From NCBI RefSeq assembly GCF_036345255.1, contig NZ_CP107783.1, positions 10,260,490 through 10,324,489 of the forward strand: a stretch of DNA of 64,000 nucleotides. Direction: 5' to 3'. The notes beneath the pieces are model-generated. The model did no database searches. It saw nothing but the letters and a program-made list of their open reading frames with translations, and was not told where the DNA came from. Source of the stretch: Streptomyces sp. NBC_00569. GTDB taxonomy: Bacteria; Actinomycetota; Actinomycetes; Streptomycetales; Streptomycetaceae. Of the stretch, positions 36,849 through 45,062 are shown in pieces (within the stretch, counting starts at the first letter, position 1; each line of letters opens with the position of its first letter). The translations under genes and the position numbers were made by a program.

Positions 36849-38827
36849 GTGAGCCCACCCATGTCTCAGCCGACAGCGTTCCAGGACCGCGCACCACCGC
36901 GGGGCCGTCCGCCCCCTCTGCCGCTGCAGCGCCAGGCGACGCCGTTCCACCCGGGCAGCAGATGCGCTTCGTCGACGTGACCGGCAGCCGCGAAGCGGCC
37001 GGACGCTCGATCCGGATGCGCGACATGGCCCGCCGCCTGCCCCAGTTGGTGCGCCGCTCGCTGGCCCTGGCCTGGCGCGTCGACCGACGGGCGACCGTCG
37101 GCCTTCTCCTGTGCCAGCTGATCACCGGCGTGATGCAGGCCCTGGGCCTGGTCGCTATCGCCGGTACCCTCACCGCCTTGCTGCGTGACGGTGACGTCTA
37201 CCACCGGCTCCTTCAGGCGTGGCCCTCCGTCGCTCTGCTCGCCGGGGCCGCCGGTGTGCGCGCGCTCCTCGGCATCACCGTGAACTGGCTGTCTTCCCGC
37301 CTGAGTCCGCTGATGACCCGCGAGGCCGAGCAGATGCTGCTCACAGGCTGCGCCGAGGTCGAGCTGTGCGCCTACGACGACCCGGAATTCAACCGCGACC
37401 GCGAAGCCGCCGACCGCGGCGCCCAGGTCACCGGCGACCTGATCAATGAGGGCCAGGACCTGATCGCCTCGGCCGCCGCCTTCCTCGCCGGGGCTATCGT
37501 CCTGGCCGGGGTGCACTGGGTCCTCCTCCCCCTCCTCGTCGCCGCCAGCCTGCCGCAAGCCGTGGCCCAGGTCAGTGCCGCACGCGTCCGCTACCTGGCC
37601 AACCTGCGCAGCAACGGGGACGCCCGGATGCTGTCGGTACTGCGCTGGCACATCTACACCAAGGACGCCGCCGACCAGATCCGCGCCGGCACCATGGCCC
37701 CCTTCCTCTCCGGCCGCTACCGCAGCACCGTCGCCCGGATCAACCGCGAGGACCGGTCCGCAGCCGACCAAGGCGCCCGCATGTCTCTGATCGGCGCACT
37801 GTGCGGAGGGCTGGGGTCAGCAGTGGTGTGGGCAGCGGTCGTATGGCTGCTCGCCACCGGCCGGATCACCGTCGGACACGCCGGAACGGCTGTCTTCGCC
37901 CTGCAGACTGCCGGCATGTCGGTCCGCGGCCTGGTGTCCGTCGGCGCGCGCGCCGTACGGACCGGGCTCTACATGGACGACTGGACCCGCTTCCTGGACA
38001 GAGCCGGCGGCTTCCGCATGCGCCGCGGCCCGCACCGGCCCCCGGCGCCGGAGACGATCGAGGTCAAGTCGCTCACCCATCGCTACGCGGGCAAGGACCG
38101 CGACGCCCTGTCCGATGTCTCTCTTACTCTGCGCCGGGGCGAAGTCACTGCACTGGTGGGCTTCAACGGCTCGGGCAAGTCGACGCTGTCGAAGCTGATC
38201 AGCGGCCTCTACCTGCCATCCGGCGGCGGACAGGTGCTCTGGGACGGAGTTCCCACCGACACCATCGACCCGCAGGCGCTGTGGCAGCAAGTCGCCCTCG
38301 TGCCGCAGGACTACGCCCACTGGCCGCTGACCGTGCGCGAGAACGTGAATCAGGGGCAGCCCACCGAGCGGGGCGACGAGGCGGTCCGCGAGGCGTGCCA
38401 GGCCGCCGACGCCGACGAGGTCGTCGACAAGCTCCGCGGGGGTCTGGACACTCTCCTGGCCCGCGAGTGGCTCAACGGCGAAGAGCTGAGCGGCGGTCAG
38501 TGGCAGCGCATCGCCCTGGCCAGAGCATTCTTCCGGCAGGCCGGACTGCTGGTCCTCGACGAGCCGACAGCCAACCTCGACCCCCGCGCCGAGTACCGCA
38601 TCTTCCAGCGGCTGCGAACCCTGGCCCGCAACCGAGCCGTCCTGCTGGTGACTCACCGCATGACCAGTGTCGCCATCGCCGATCGCATCGTGGTCCTCGA
38701 CGACGGCAAGATCGTCCAAGAGGGGACGTACGCCCAGCTTTGCGACCAGGAGGGCCCCTTCGCGAAGTTGCTGTCCTACCAGATCGCCTCCGAGGCCGAC
38801 GGCGACATGCAAGAGGCTTCCGCGTGA
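36845..38827 (+). CDS. ABC exporter, fused membrane and ATPase domains
   Basis: 660 residues. A variable N-terminus of ~60 residues is followed by a six-helix exporter domain (~85-370) and an ATPase domain: Walker A GFNGSGKSTLS near 438, signature ELSGGQWQRIALAR near 547, Walker B LLVLDEPTANLDP near 568, and H-loop VTHRM. It is a half-transporter that would work as a homodimer. The start overlaps the 40-residue peptide gene, which is the obvious candidate substrate. No N-terminal C39 peptidase domain is present, so leader cleavage, if any, needs another enzyme. Confidence 0.85.
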   Translation: MSEPTHVSADSVPGPRTTAGPSAPSAAAAPGDAVPPGQQMRFVDVTGSREAAGRSIRMRDMARRLPQLVRRSLALAWRVDRRATVGLLLCQLITGVMQALGLVAIAGTLTALLRDGDVYHRLLQAWPSVALLAGAAGVRALLGITVNWLSSRLSPLMTREAEQMLLTGCAEVELCAYDDPEFNRDREAADRGAQVTGDLINEGQDLIASAAAFLAGAIVLAGVHWVLLPLLVAASLPQAVAQVSAARVRYLANLRSNGDARMLSVLRWHIYTKDAADQIRAGTMAPFLSGRYRSTVARINREDRSAADQGARMSLIGALCGGLGSAVVWAAVVWLLATGRITVGHAGTAVFALQTAGMSVRGLVSVGARAVRTGLYMDDWTRFLDRAGGFRMRRGPHRPPAPETIEVKSLTHRYAGKDRDALSDVSLTLRRGEVTALVGFNGSGKSTLSKLISGLYLPSGGGQVLWDGVPTDTIDPQALWQQVALVPQDYAHWPLTVRENVNQGQPTERGDEAVREACQAADADEVVDKLRGGLDTLLAREWLNGEELSGGQWQRIALARAFFRQAGLLVLDEPTANLDPRAEYRIFQRLRTLARNRAVLLVTHRMTSVAIADRIVVLDDGKIVQEGTYAQLCDQEGPFAKLLSYQIASEADGDMQEASA

Positions 38828-38913
38828 GGGGGCACGGCGCCACCCCCACGCGCCCCGCCGCAGAAGCCCTCCCTACCGCCGCACCCACCCTCGCAACATC
38901 TCAAGGTGACGAC

Positions 38914-40386
38914 ATGCCGCTCACACGCTCCGACATCCGCAGGACTGCCGAAAAGTACCTGGCCCGCCACCCAGCCGAGCGCGACGCCCTCGCCGGGCTG
39001 ATCACGCTCCTGAACGGGGCCGGCGACCCGACCGACCGTGCGACGCTGCCCGGACACGTGACGTGCAGCGCGGTGGTCATCGACCGGGAACAGCGCGTCC
39101 TGCACATCGGTCACCGGAACACGGGTTTGCTTCTGACCCCTGGAGGCCACATCGAGGGAGACCGGACGCTCCTGGCTGCGGCGCTGCGCGAGGTCTGTGA
39201 GGAGACCGGGCTGCAGGCGAGGGATCTTTGCTTGATCCCGCAGTTCCTCGGCTCTCCCATCGACGTCGACACCCACGACATCGACGCCAACCCCTCCAAA
39301 GGCGAACGCCCGCATCAGCACTTCGACTTCCGCTATGCCTTCTACCTCAGCTCCGACGAGCATCCTGAGCTCGCGCTGCAGGACGAGGAGGTCGACGGTG
39401 CCCAATGGCTCGAGTTGGCCAAGGTGCGCTCGTCGACCCTGCGCAACAAGCTCCTGGCCGCGCGCGCCCAGGGCATGGACGGGAAGCCGGAACCCGTGAA
39501 CGCCTGCGCGCTGATCCACGACGGGGCCGGTCGCTACTTGCTCCATCTGCGCGACCACAAACCCGGCCTCATCTGCCAGTCGGGGGCGTTCGCTCTTCTC
39601 GGAGGCGGCCGCACGCACGACGACCAGAGCCTTGAGGACACGCTGCTGCGGGAGTTGTCCGAGGAGGTGCCCGAGCTCCGCCTTGAGGACGTGAGGCCCT
39701 ACGCCGTGGAGGCCGACACCAGCATCGACGGCCTCAGCGTCCCCGTCCAGGTCTTCGCCGCCCGGTGGCGCGGCAACGCCGAGCGTCTCGCGCTGCACGA
39801 GGGTGTGCTGCTGCGCTGGTTCGCCCCCGATGAACTGGACCGGCTGCGTCTGAGCCCCGCCACCCGGGACCTGATTCACCGGCACGCGGCCGAGAACCCC
39901 CCAGACACCAACCAGGCCGCGGCTCCCGCCGTGTGGGACGGGGGCAGCCAGACGGTGCTGAATGGCATCGGAGTCCACCTCCACCTCGAAGACGCCGAAG
40001 GCCGGGTACTTCTCGGCCTGCGCCACCCCGAATCAAAGTACGCGGGCGACACATGGCACTACCTCGCCGGCCGATGCGAGCAGGAGTCCGCCCTCGCCTG
40101 CCTGGTCCGCGAGGCGAGAGAGGAGGCCGGCCTGGTCATCGACCCCGCGGACGTGGAGCTCGCGCACGTCGTCCACGTCGTCGACACCCCGGGCTCGCTG
40201 CCGTTGATGCAACTGTTCTTCAAGGCCAGCCGGTGGGAGGGGGAACCGAAAGTCCTTGAGCCCGACAAGTGCCTGACGTGGAAATGGTGGCCGCGACACG
40301 AGCTGCCGGACCGGATCGTCTCCTACACCCGAACGGCCATCGCCGCGATCGCCGAAGGCCGCCCCTACTCCCAACTCAGTTGGTGA
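38914..40386 (+). CDS. Three-domain NUDIX protein
   Basis: 490 residues from the ATG at 38914 (ribosome-binding site AAGGTGA). Three NUDIX modules follow one another. Module 1 (~50-180) has GGHIEGDRTLLAAALREVCE then ETGL; module 2 (~195-320) has GGGRTHDDQSLEDTLLRELS then EEVPEL; module 3 (~345-480) has GRCEQESALACLVREAREEA then GL. Modules 1 and 2 lack the first Glu of the NUDIX box (Arg and Gln there) but keep RE..EE, and module 3 is one residue short. NUDIX enzymes cleave nucleoside diphosphates linked to other groups. A three-module protein in an exporter operon is unusual; it may process a nucleotide-activated intermediate or have become a binding protein. Confidence 0.85.
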   Translation: MPLTRSDIRRTAEKYLARHPAERDALAGLITLLNGAGDPTDRATLPGHVTCSAVVIDREQRVLHIGHRNTGLLLTPGGHIEGDRTLLAAALREVCEETGLQARDLCLIPQFLGSPIDVDTHDIDANPSKGERPHQHFDFRYAFYLSSDEHPELALQDEEVDGAQWLELAKVRSSTLRNKLLAARAQGMDGKPEPVNACALIHDGAGRYLLHLRDHKPGLICQSGAFALLGGGRTHDDQSLEDTLLRELSEEVPELRLEDVRPYAVEADTSIDGLSVPVQVFAARWRGNAERLALHEGVLLRWFAPDELDRLRLSPATRDLIHRHAAENPPDTNQAAAPAVWDGGSQTVLNGIGVHLHLEDAEGRVLLGLRHPESKYAGDTWHYLAGRCEQESALACLVREAREEAGLVIDPADVELAHVVHVVDTPGSLPLMQLFFKASRWEGEPKVLEPDKCLTWKWWPRHELPDRIVSYTRTAIAAIAEGRPYSQLSW

Positions 40387-40473
40387 GCAGGGTGAGCACA
40401 CCCATCGTGGAGAGGGCCCGGCCCGAGCCCAGGCGCGCGGCGCGGAAGGGCCTGGAGGAGCCGGGGGTGCACT

Positions 40474-41847
40474 GTGATGCCCCGTGCTGAGACTCCATCC
40501 GCCTCCGGCACCTCGCTGTGGCGGCACGGGGACTTCCGCCGGTACCTGACCGGCCAGGCCGCGAGCGTGACCGGCAGCTCGATCACGCAGATGGCGCTGC
40601 CGGTCCTGGCCGTGCTCCATCTGGACGCCACCACCGCCCAGGTCGCCTGGCTGGCGTTCTTCGGACAGCTCCCGCCCGCGCTGCTTGCCCTGCACGCCGG
40701 CGCCCTCGCCGACCGGCACTCCAAGCGCCGGCAGATGATCACCGGTGACCTGGTCAGCGCCACGGTGCTCGCCACCGTGCCGCTCTCGGCCGCGCTGGGC
40801 ACCCTGACCCTGTCCCAGCTCATGATCGTGGCCGTGGTTCAGGGAGCGGCGAGCGTGCTCCATGACGCGGCGGCCATCAGCCTGCTGCCCAGCCTCGTCG
40901 AACGGTCCTTGATCCAGCGGAGCAACAGTCGCGTGGGCGCACTGTTCGCCGTCGCTGCGACCGCCGGAAGCCACTTCGGCGCCGCGCTGACCGCGCTCCT
41001 CGGCCCCGCTCGGGCCCTGCTCGGCGACGTCGTCTCCTACCTGATCAGCGTCGTATGCACCGCCCGCATCCAGACCGCCGAACCCGCCCGCGCACGCGCG
41101 GAGACCCGCCGGCTAAGCCGCGAGATCGCAGAGGGCCTGCGGTACGTACGCGGCGACGAGCGGCTATGGACCCTGACCCTGGTCAACGCCACGACCTCGC
41201 TCGCCCTCGGGCTCCTCAACACCCTGTGGGCCCTGTATCTGCTGCGGACGTTGCAGATCAGCGCGACAGCGTTCGGCGTCGTCCTGGGAGCCGGCGCCCT
41301 CGGCGCGGCCACGGGAGCCCTGACCGCGCCTGGCCTCACCCGCCGCTACGGGCCGGGACCGATGATGCTCACCGCCCTCGCTATGACCCCGGCAACTCAA
41401 CTGCCCCTGCTGCTCGCCTCTCCCGGCCTCGCCTGGCAGACCGTGATCGGAGGTGCGCTGTTCGTGCAGCTGGCGTGCGCCGGAGCGGCCGGCACCACGC
41501 AGCGTTCGATCCGGCAGATCGTCACGGAAGCTTGCATGCAGGCCCGCATGCAAGCAGTCAGCACCTGTCTGACCTCGGCTGCCCGCCCACTAGCGGCACT
41601 CCTCGCCGGAGGTCTGGGCGTGTGGGTGGGTGTCCGTCCCGCGCTGATCACCGGCGCGGCTCTCCTCACCGTGCCGTTCGCCGTCCTGACGTGCTCGCCC
41701 CTTCGAGGTCTGCGTCACATGCCCGGCCACCCGTCCTCGCCTTCTGACGCCGGGGACTCCGCCATGTCCGAACAGTGCACCCCACCAGTGCTACCGGGGC
41801 CGTCGCGCCCCGGAGCAGCCTGTACGGGCGAAGGAGAGGCCCTGTGA
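40474..41847 (+). CDS. MFS transporter
   Basis: 457 residues from GTG/ATG at 40474/40477 with GGAGGAG upstream. About 12 hydrophobic segments; the loop 2-3 signature appears as GALADRHSKRRQMI, and the segments VLGAGALGAATGALTAPGL and YLTGQAASVTGSSITQMALP fit the MFS_3 drug-exporter group. It is coupled to the next gene by GTGA. Together with the ABC exporter it gives the operon two export systems, often a sign of self-resistance or of separate export of precursor and product. Confidence 0.85.
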   Translation: MMPRAETPSASGTSLWRHGDFRRYLTGQAASVTGSSITQMALPVLAVLHLDATTAQVAWLAFFGQLPPALLALHAGALADRHSKRRQMITGDLVSATVLATVPLSAALGTLTLSQLMIVAVVQGAASVLHDAAAISLLPSLVERSLIQRSNSRVGALFAVAATAGSHFGAALTALLGPARALLGDVVSYLISVVCTARIQTAEPARARAETRRLSREIAEGLRYVRGDERLWTLTLVNATTSLALGLLNTLWALYLLRTLQISATAFGVVLGAGALGAATGALTAPGLTRRYGPGPMMLTALAMTPATQLPLLLASPGLAWQTVIGGALFVQLACAGAAGTTQRSIRQIVTEACMQARMQAVSTCLTSAARPLAALLAGGLGVWVGVRPALITGAALLTVPFAVLTCSPLRGLRHMPGHPSSPSDAGDSAMSEQCTPPVLPGPSRPGAACTGEGEAL

Positions 41848-42215
41848 CCCCGGGCACAACCCCCAGACGACGGTCACCGCCAATCCTCAGGCGGTCCAGG
41901 CCACGTCAGGCTGTGGACGCGACCCTCGGGACGGCTGCGGCTCCCCAGGACGAATCGGACATCGCAGCCATGCGGGCGGCGATGGTCACGCGAGTCCGCG
42001 ACGCGGGCGATGTACGACCAGGCCCTGTGAGTGAAGCGCTGCTGGCGCTGCCCCGCGAAGTGCTGATGCCGCAGGCGTACGTGCGGCGCACTGCGGACGA
42101 CGAGGAACCGCGGCGTTGGGACGTCTTGGACTGGGCCATACCAGCCGACCGCGGTGAACTCGCCCAGGTGCCCCGGCCCCCGTCCTATCTCCGAGGCCAG
42201 GCCGCACGCGTGTAA
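41844..42215 (+). pseudogene. FxLD-type methyltransferase, N-terminal fragment
   Basis: From a GTG overlapping the MFS stop, the frame reads ESDIAAMRAAMVTRVRDAGD, SEALLALPREVLMPQAYVRR and EEPRRWDVLDWAIPADRGEL, which matches the N-terminus of the PIMT-like methyltransferases of FxLD RiPP systems. The SAM-binding domain is missing; the frame runs into unrelated sequence and stops at 42215. The loss suggests the peptide pathway here is decaying or has been rearranged. Confidence 0.6.
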
Positions 42216-42345
42216 CTCGTCGTCACCCACCCCGACCTCCGGCGTCGCGGGTACGCCCGAGCCGTCGTCGCCGCGCTCCTGTACCAGCTCACCGCCGAGG
42301 ACACCACGCTCTTCGAGCTGCACACCAGCCCACAGGCCTCTCTGC
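42216..42345 (+). pseudogene. GNAT acetyltransferase fragment
   Basis: In another frame immediately after the methyltransferase fragment: VVTHPDLRRRGYARAVVAAL, with the acetyl-CoA loop RRRGYA, then FELHTSPQAS. Only the C-terminal core (~43 codons) is left. It marks a deletion junction that removed the methyltransferase C-terminus and the acetyltransferase N-terminus. Confidence 0.6.
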
Positions 42346-42708
42346 TGGCTCCCGGGGATCCTTCCATGGGCGTCCGGTGCGCGCCATCGCTCAACTCCAC
42401 CGCTCCGCGCGGGGGCCGCGCCCTCGCTGTGGGCGCGGCCTGAGAGTCGCCACTGACAACCGGGCTGGGCCAGGCCCTCACGAGCCAACTGCCCGCCGAT
42501 GCGGCCAGTCAGCCAGCGCGTCACCAGACGGTCGTCCAGACACGCGCAACTTGAGCGCTGGACAGAGCCATAGGTACAGGGCCGAACGGCCCGATGGCGT
42601 GAGGGTGCGTATTGAGGAAACCCAGGTCGACAGCGGGGGCGCTCCATCACAAGTCGCGGCGTCAGGCGGTCCGTTGCCACATCTGGAGGGGCGGCTGCGC
42701 GGCCTGAG
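42346..42708. other. Non-coding region
   Basis: About 360 bp between the GNAT fragment and a hypothetical gene. Nothing recognisable; open frames here lack ribosome-binding sites and family motifs. Confidence 0.4.
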
Positions 42709-43236
42709 ATGGATGGCCATGACCTCGTAGGATCGAACGGTGACTCAGACCCGGATGCAACGATCGACGCGACGGCCTTCCCACTGTTCGTGGAACTGGG
42801 ACCGAGCATGATGCTGCTACAACCCGTGCCGCGTGACGCCGTATCGGGACTGGACGAGGCCTATACCGAGGCCTCGCTCGACGGGACAACAGGCATCCAG
42901 AGCACGGGAACGACGATCGACGCACACTGGCGGGTCGCACCGGACCACGCCCAGGTGCTCCTCGTCCTCAAAGGGCGGCAACCGAGCACGTTCGACCTCT
43001 CGGTGCGTTTCGGCGCGCAGGAGCCGGAAGAGAAGGAGTTCTTCCTCGGGCTGGCCCACCATGAGGAGACGAAGGGCCCGGTGAGCCTGTCGATCTACCC
43101 GGACAAGGAAGGCGTCGTCCGCGCAGCTGCCGCGCTGCAGGCCGGGGACGCAGACCTCTTCTCCAGCCTGGGGGCCGGTGTCGAGAGCGCGATGCCGTGC
43201 CGAACGCTCAAGCGGTTGGCTCGCCAGCCGAGGTGA
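42709..43236 (+). CDS. Hypothetical protein
   Basis: 175 residues. An acidic cytoplasmic protein with DAHWRVAPDHAQVLLVLKGR, FDLSVRFGAQEPEEKEFFLG and SIYPDKEGVVRAAAALQAGD. No membrane segment and no metal-binding motif; the alternation of strands and turns suggests a small alpha/beta fold. The ATG at 42709 has a weak ribosome-binding site, and a GTG further in frame is possible. No operon partner, as an IS256 element follows on the opposite strand. Confidence 0.5.
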   Translation: MDGHDLVGSNGDSDPDATIDATAFPLFVELGPSMMLLQPVPRDAVSGLDEAYTEASLDGTTGIQSTGTTIDAHWRVAPDHAQVLLVLKGRQPSTFDLSVRFGAQEPEEKEFFLGLAHHEETKGPVSLSIYPDKEGVVRAAAALQAGDADLFSSLGAGVESAMPCRTLKRLARQPR

Positions 43237-43455
43237 CCTCGCTCTGATCCGTATCTGCTCACCGGCGGCTTGTGACCTCGATCGTCTACGCAGCCGTTGA
43301 CCTCCGTGATAGACCCTGGGTCGTTACGAGGTGGAGCACGATGGTTAGTGAGGTCAAGTGCCAGAGCGACGACCGCGGTTGAGGGTCCGGCAAGTCACTC
43401 CGCGCCCCCCTATGGCCGCCACCAACCGGATACGCGGGGGTCACGTCCGCTGGAG

Positions 43456-44796
43456 TGGTGTATTGACGGCCACTCGGTGATCTCGTTTTGAGGCTATGCG
43501 GTGAGTTCGGTGGGCAGGGCGGTGTCGTCGGTTTCTGACTCGATCGGGTGGAGGCGGGTTTTGGCGAGGAGGTCGAGTCCCATGTAGCGGCGGGCTTCGG
43601 TCCACTCGTCGTTCTGCTCGGCCAGGACCGCCCCGACGAGCCGGATCACGGCGGTGCGGTCGGGGAAGATCCCGACCACGTCGGTGCGACGGCGGATCTC
43701 TTTGTTCAACCTCTCCTGAGGATTGTTCGACCAGATCTGCCGCCAGATCTCCCGCGGGAACGCGGTGAACGCCAGCAGATCGTGCTGGGCGGTGTCCAAG
43801 TGGGCTGCTGCCTTGGGGAACTTGGCCTCCAGCGCGTCCAGAACGTGCCGCATCTGGGCCTGGACCGCCTCGCTGTCGGGCTGTTCGAAGACGGTCCGCA
43901 GCAAGGTGGCCACCCAGGGCTGGGCCGATTTCGGAACCTGGCTGAGTAGGTTGCGGGCGTAGTGGGTGCGGCACCTTTGCCACGAAGCTCCGGGCAGCAC
44001 TGCACCGATCGCGTCGACGAGGCCTGCGTGGGCGTCGGAGATGACGAGCTGGACGCCGGACAGGCCGCGGGCGATCAGTGAGCGCAGGAAGGCGAGCCAG
44101 CCGGCGCCGTCCTCGCTGGAGGCGACGTCGATGCCGAGGATCTCGCGGTGTCCGTCGGCGTTCACGCCGACCGCGATCAGTGCGTGGACGCCTGTGATGC
44201 GGCCGCCCTCGCGGACCTTCTGGGTCAGTGCGTCGACCCAGACGAACGTGTAGGGGCCGGCGTCGAGCGGCCGGTTGCGGAAGGCTGTGACCTGTTCGTC
44301 CAGGTGTTTGGCCATCGCGCTGACCTGGGACTTCGACAGTTGGGTGACGCCGAGGGAGGCGGCGAGCTTCTCGACTCTGCGCGTGCTCACGCCGAGGAGG
44401 TAGGCGGTGGCGACCACCGAGATGAGGGCCTGTTCGGCCCGGCGGCGTCGCTCGAGGAGCCAGTGGGGGAAGTAACTGCCCTGGCGCAGCTTGGGAACGG
44501 CCAGTTCGACGGTGCCGGTCCTCGTGTCCCACTCGCGTGGGCGGTAGCCGTTGCGGTGGTTGACGCGGTCGTCGCTGACCTGCCCGTATTCGGCGTTGCA
44601 GAGGGCATCCGCCTCCGCGGACATGAGTGCGTCGGCGAACGTTTTGACCATCGCGCGCAGCAGATCCGGACTCGCCGTGGCGAGGTTGTCTTCCGCGAGG
44701 GCGTGCAGGGGCAGACTGTCAGGTGCGGTCATCGTGCTGATCTCCTTCGAGGCTTCGTCACTTCGAAGATCAGCCGGTGGCCGTTCATCTATGCGG
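43456..44796 (-). mobile_element. IS256-family insertion sequence
   Basis: The transposase gene is bounded by imperfect inverted repeats. The left end reads TGACGGCCACTCGGTGATCT (near 43463); the right end read inward gives TGAACGGCCACCGGCTGATCTT (near 44790) in broken pairing. The element is ~1.34 kb, normal for IS256. Exact ends and target duplication (8-9 bp expected) could not be fixed by eye. Confidence 0.7.
43494..44732 (-). CDS. IS256-family (mutator type) transposase
   Basis: 412 residues from the ATG at 44732 (ribosome-binding site AAGGAGATC). Family blocks: LLRAMVKTFADALMSAEADA, RNGYRPREWDTRTGTVEL, FVWVDALTQKVREGGRI (first Asp), LVISDAHAGLVDAIGAVLPG (second Asp), WQRCRTHYARNLLSQVPK (C/H motif) and IWSNNPQERLNKEIRRRTDV (Glu). 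No stop or frameshift, so it is the one clearly intact DDE transposase in the window and could still be active. Confidence 0.95.
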   Translation of the reverse strand: MTAPDSLPLHALAEDNLATASPDLLRAMVKTFADALMSAEADALCNAEYGQVSDDRVNHRNGYRPREWDTRTGTVELAVPKLRQGSYFPHWLLERRRRAEQALISVVATAYLLGVSTRRVEKLAASLGVTQLSKSQVSAMAKHLDEQVTAFRNRPLDAGPYTFVWVDALTQKVREGGRITGVHALIAVGVNADGHREILGIDVASSEDGAGWLAFLRSLIARGLSGVQLVISDAHAGLVDAIGAVLPGASWQRCRTHYARNLLSQVPKSAQPWVATLLRTVFEQPDSEAVQAQMRHVLDALEAKFPKAAAHLDTAQHDLLAFTAFPREIWRQIWSNNPQERLNKEIRRRTDVVGIFPDRTAVIRLVGAVLAEQNDEWTEARRYMGLDLLAKTRLHPIESETDDTALPTELTA

Positions 44797-45062
44797 GCAC
44801 CATCCCGATGCCGGGGCAAACCCCCGGATCAGGTCGAACCCGTACACCACTTCCCTGGACGCAACCTTTGCTGCGCGTCGTGCGACGGCATCTTGGTGCA
44901 CCTGACCACCCGTGCCGCCGGAGATGTCCAGTTGCCACAGCTTGCCCCCACCAGGGCCATTCACTGGGCTCTTATGAACTAACCCGCGTCTGAGGCGAAT
45001 CAAGGAGCGAGAAGCAGCATCTTCTATACGGTTTCAGTATCGAACTTGCTAGTGTGTCATAC

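Noticed and set aside
37801..40386. 861-codon frame that includes the NUDIX gene
   Set aside because: Its first ~370 codons are a shadow frame of the ABC exporter gene; the real start is at 38914.
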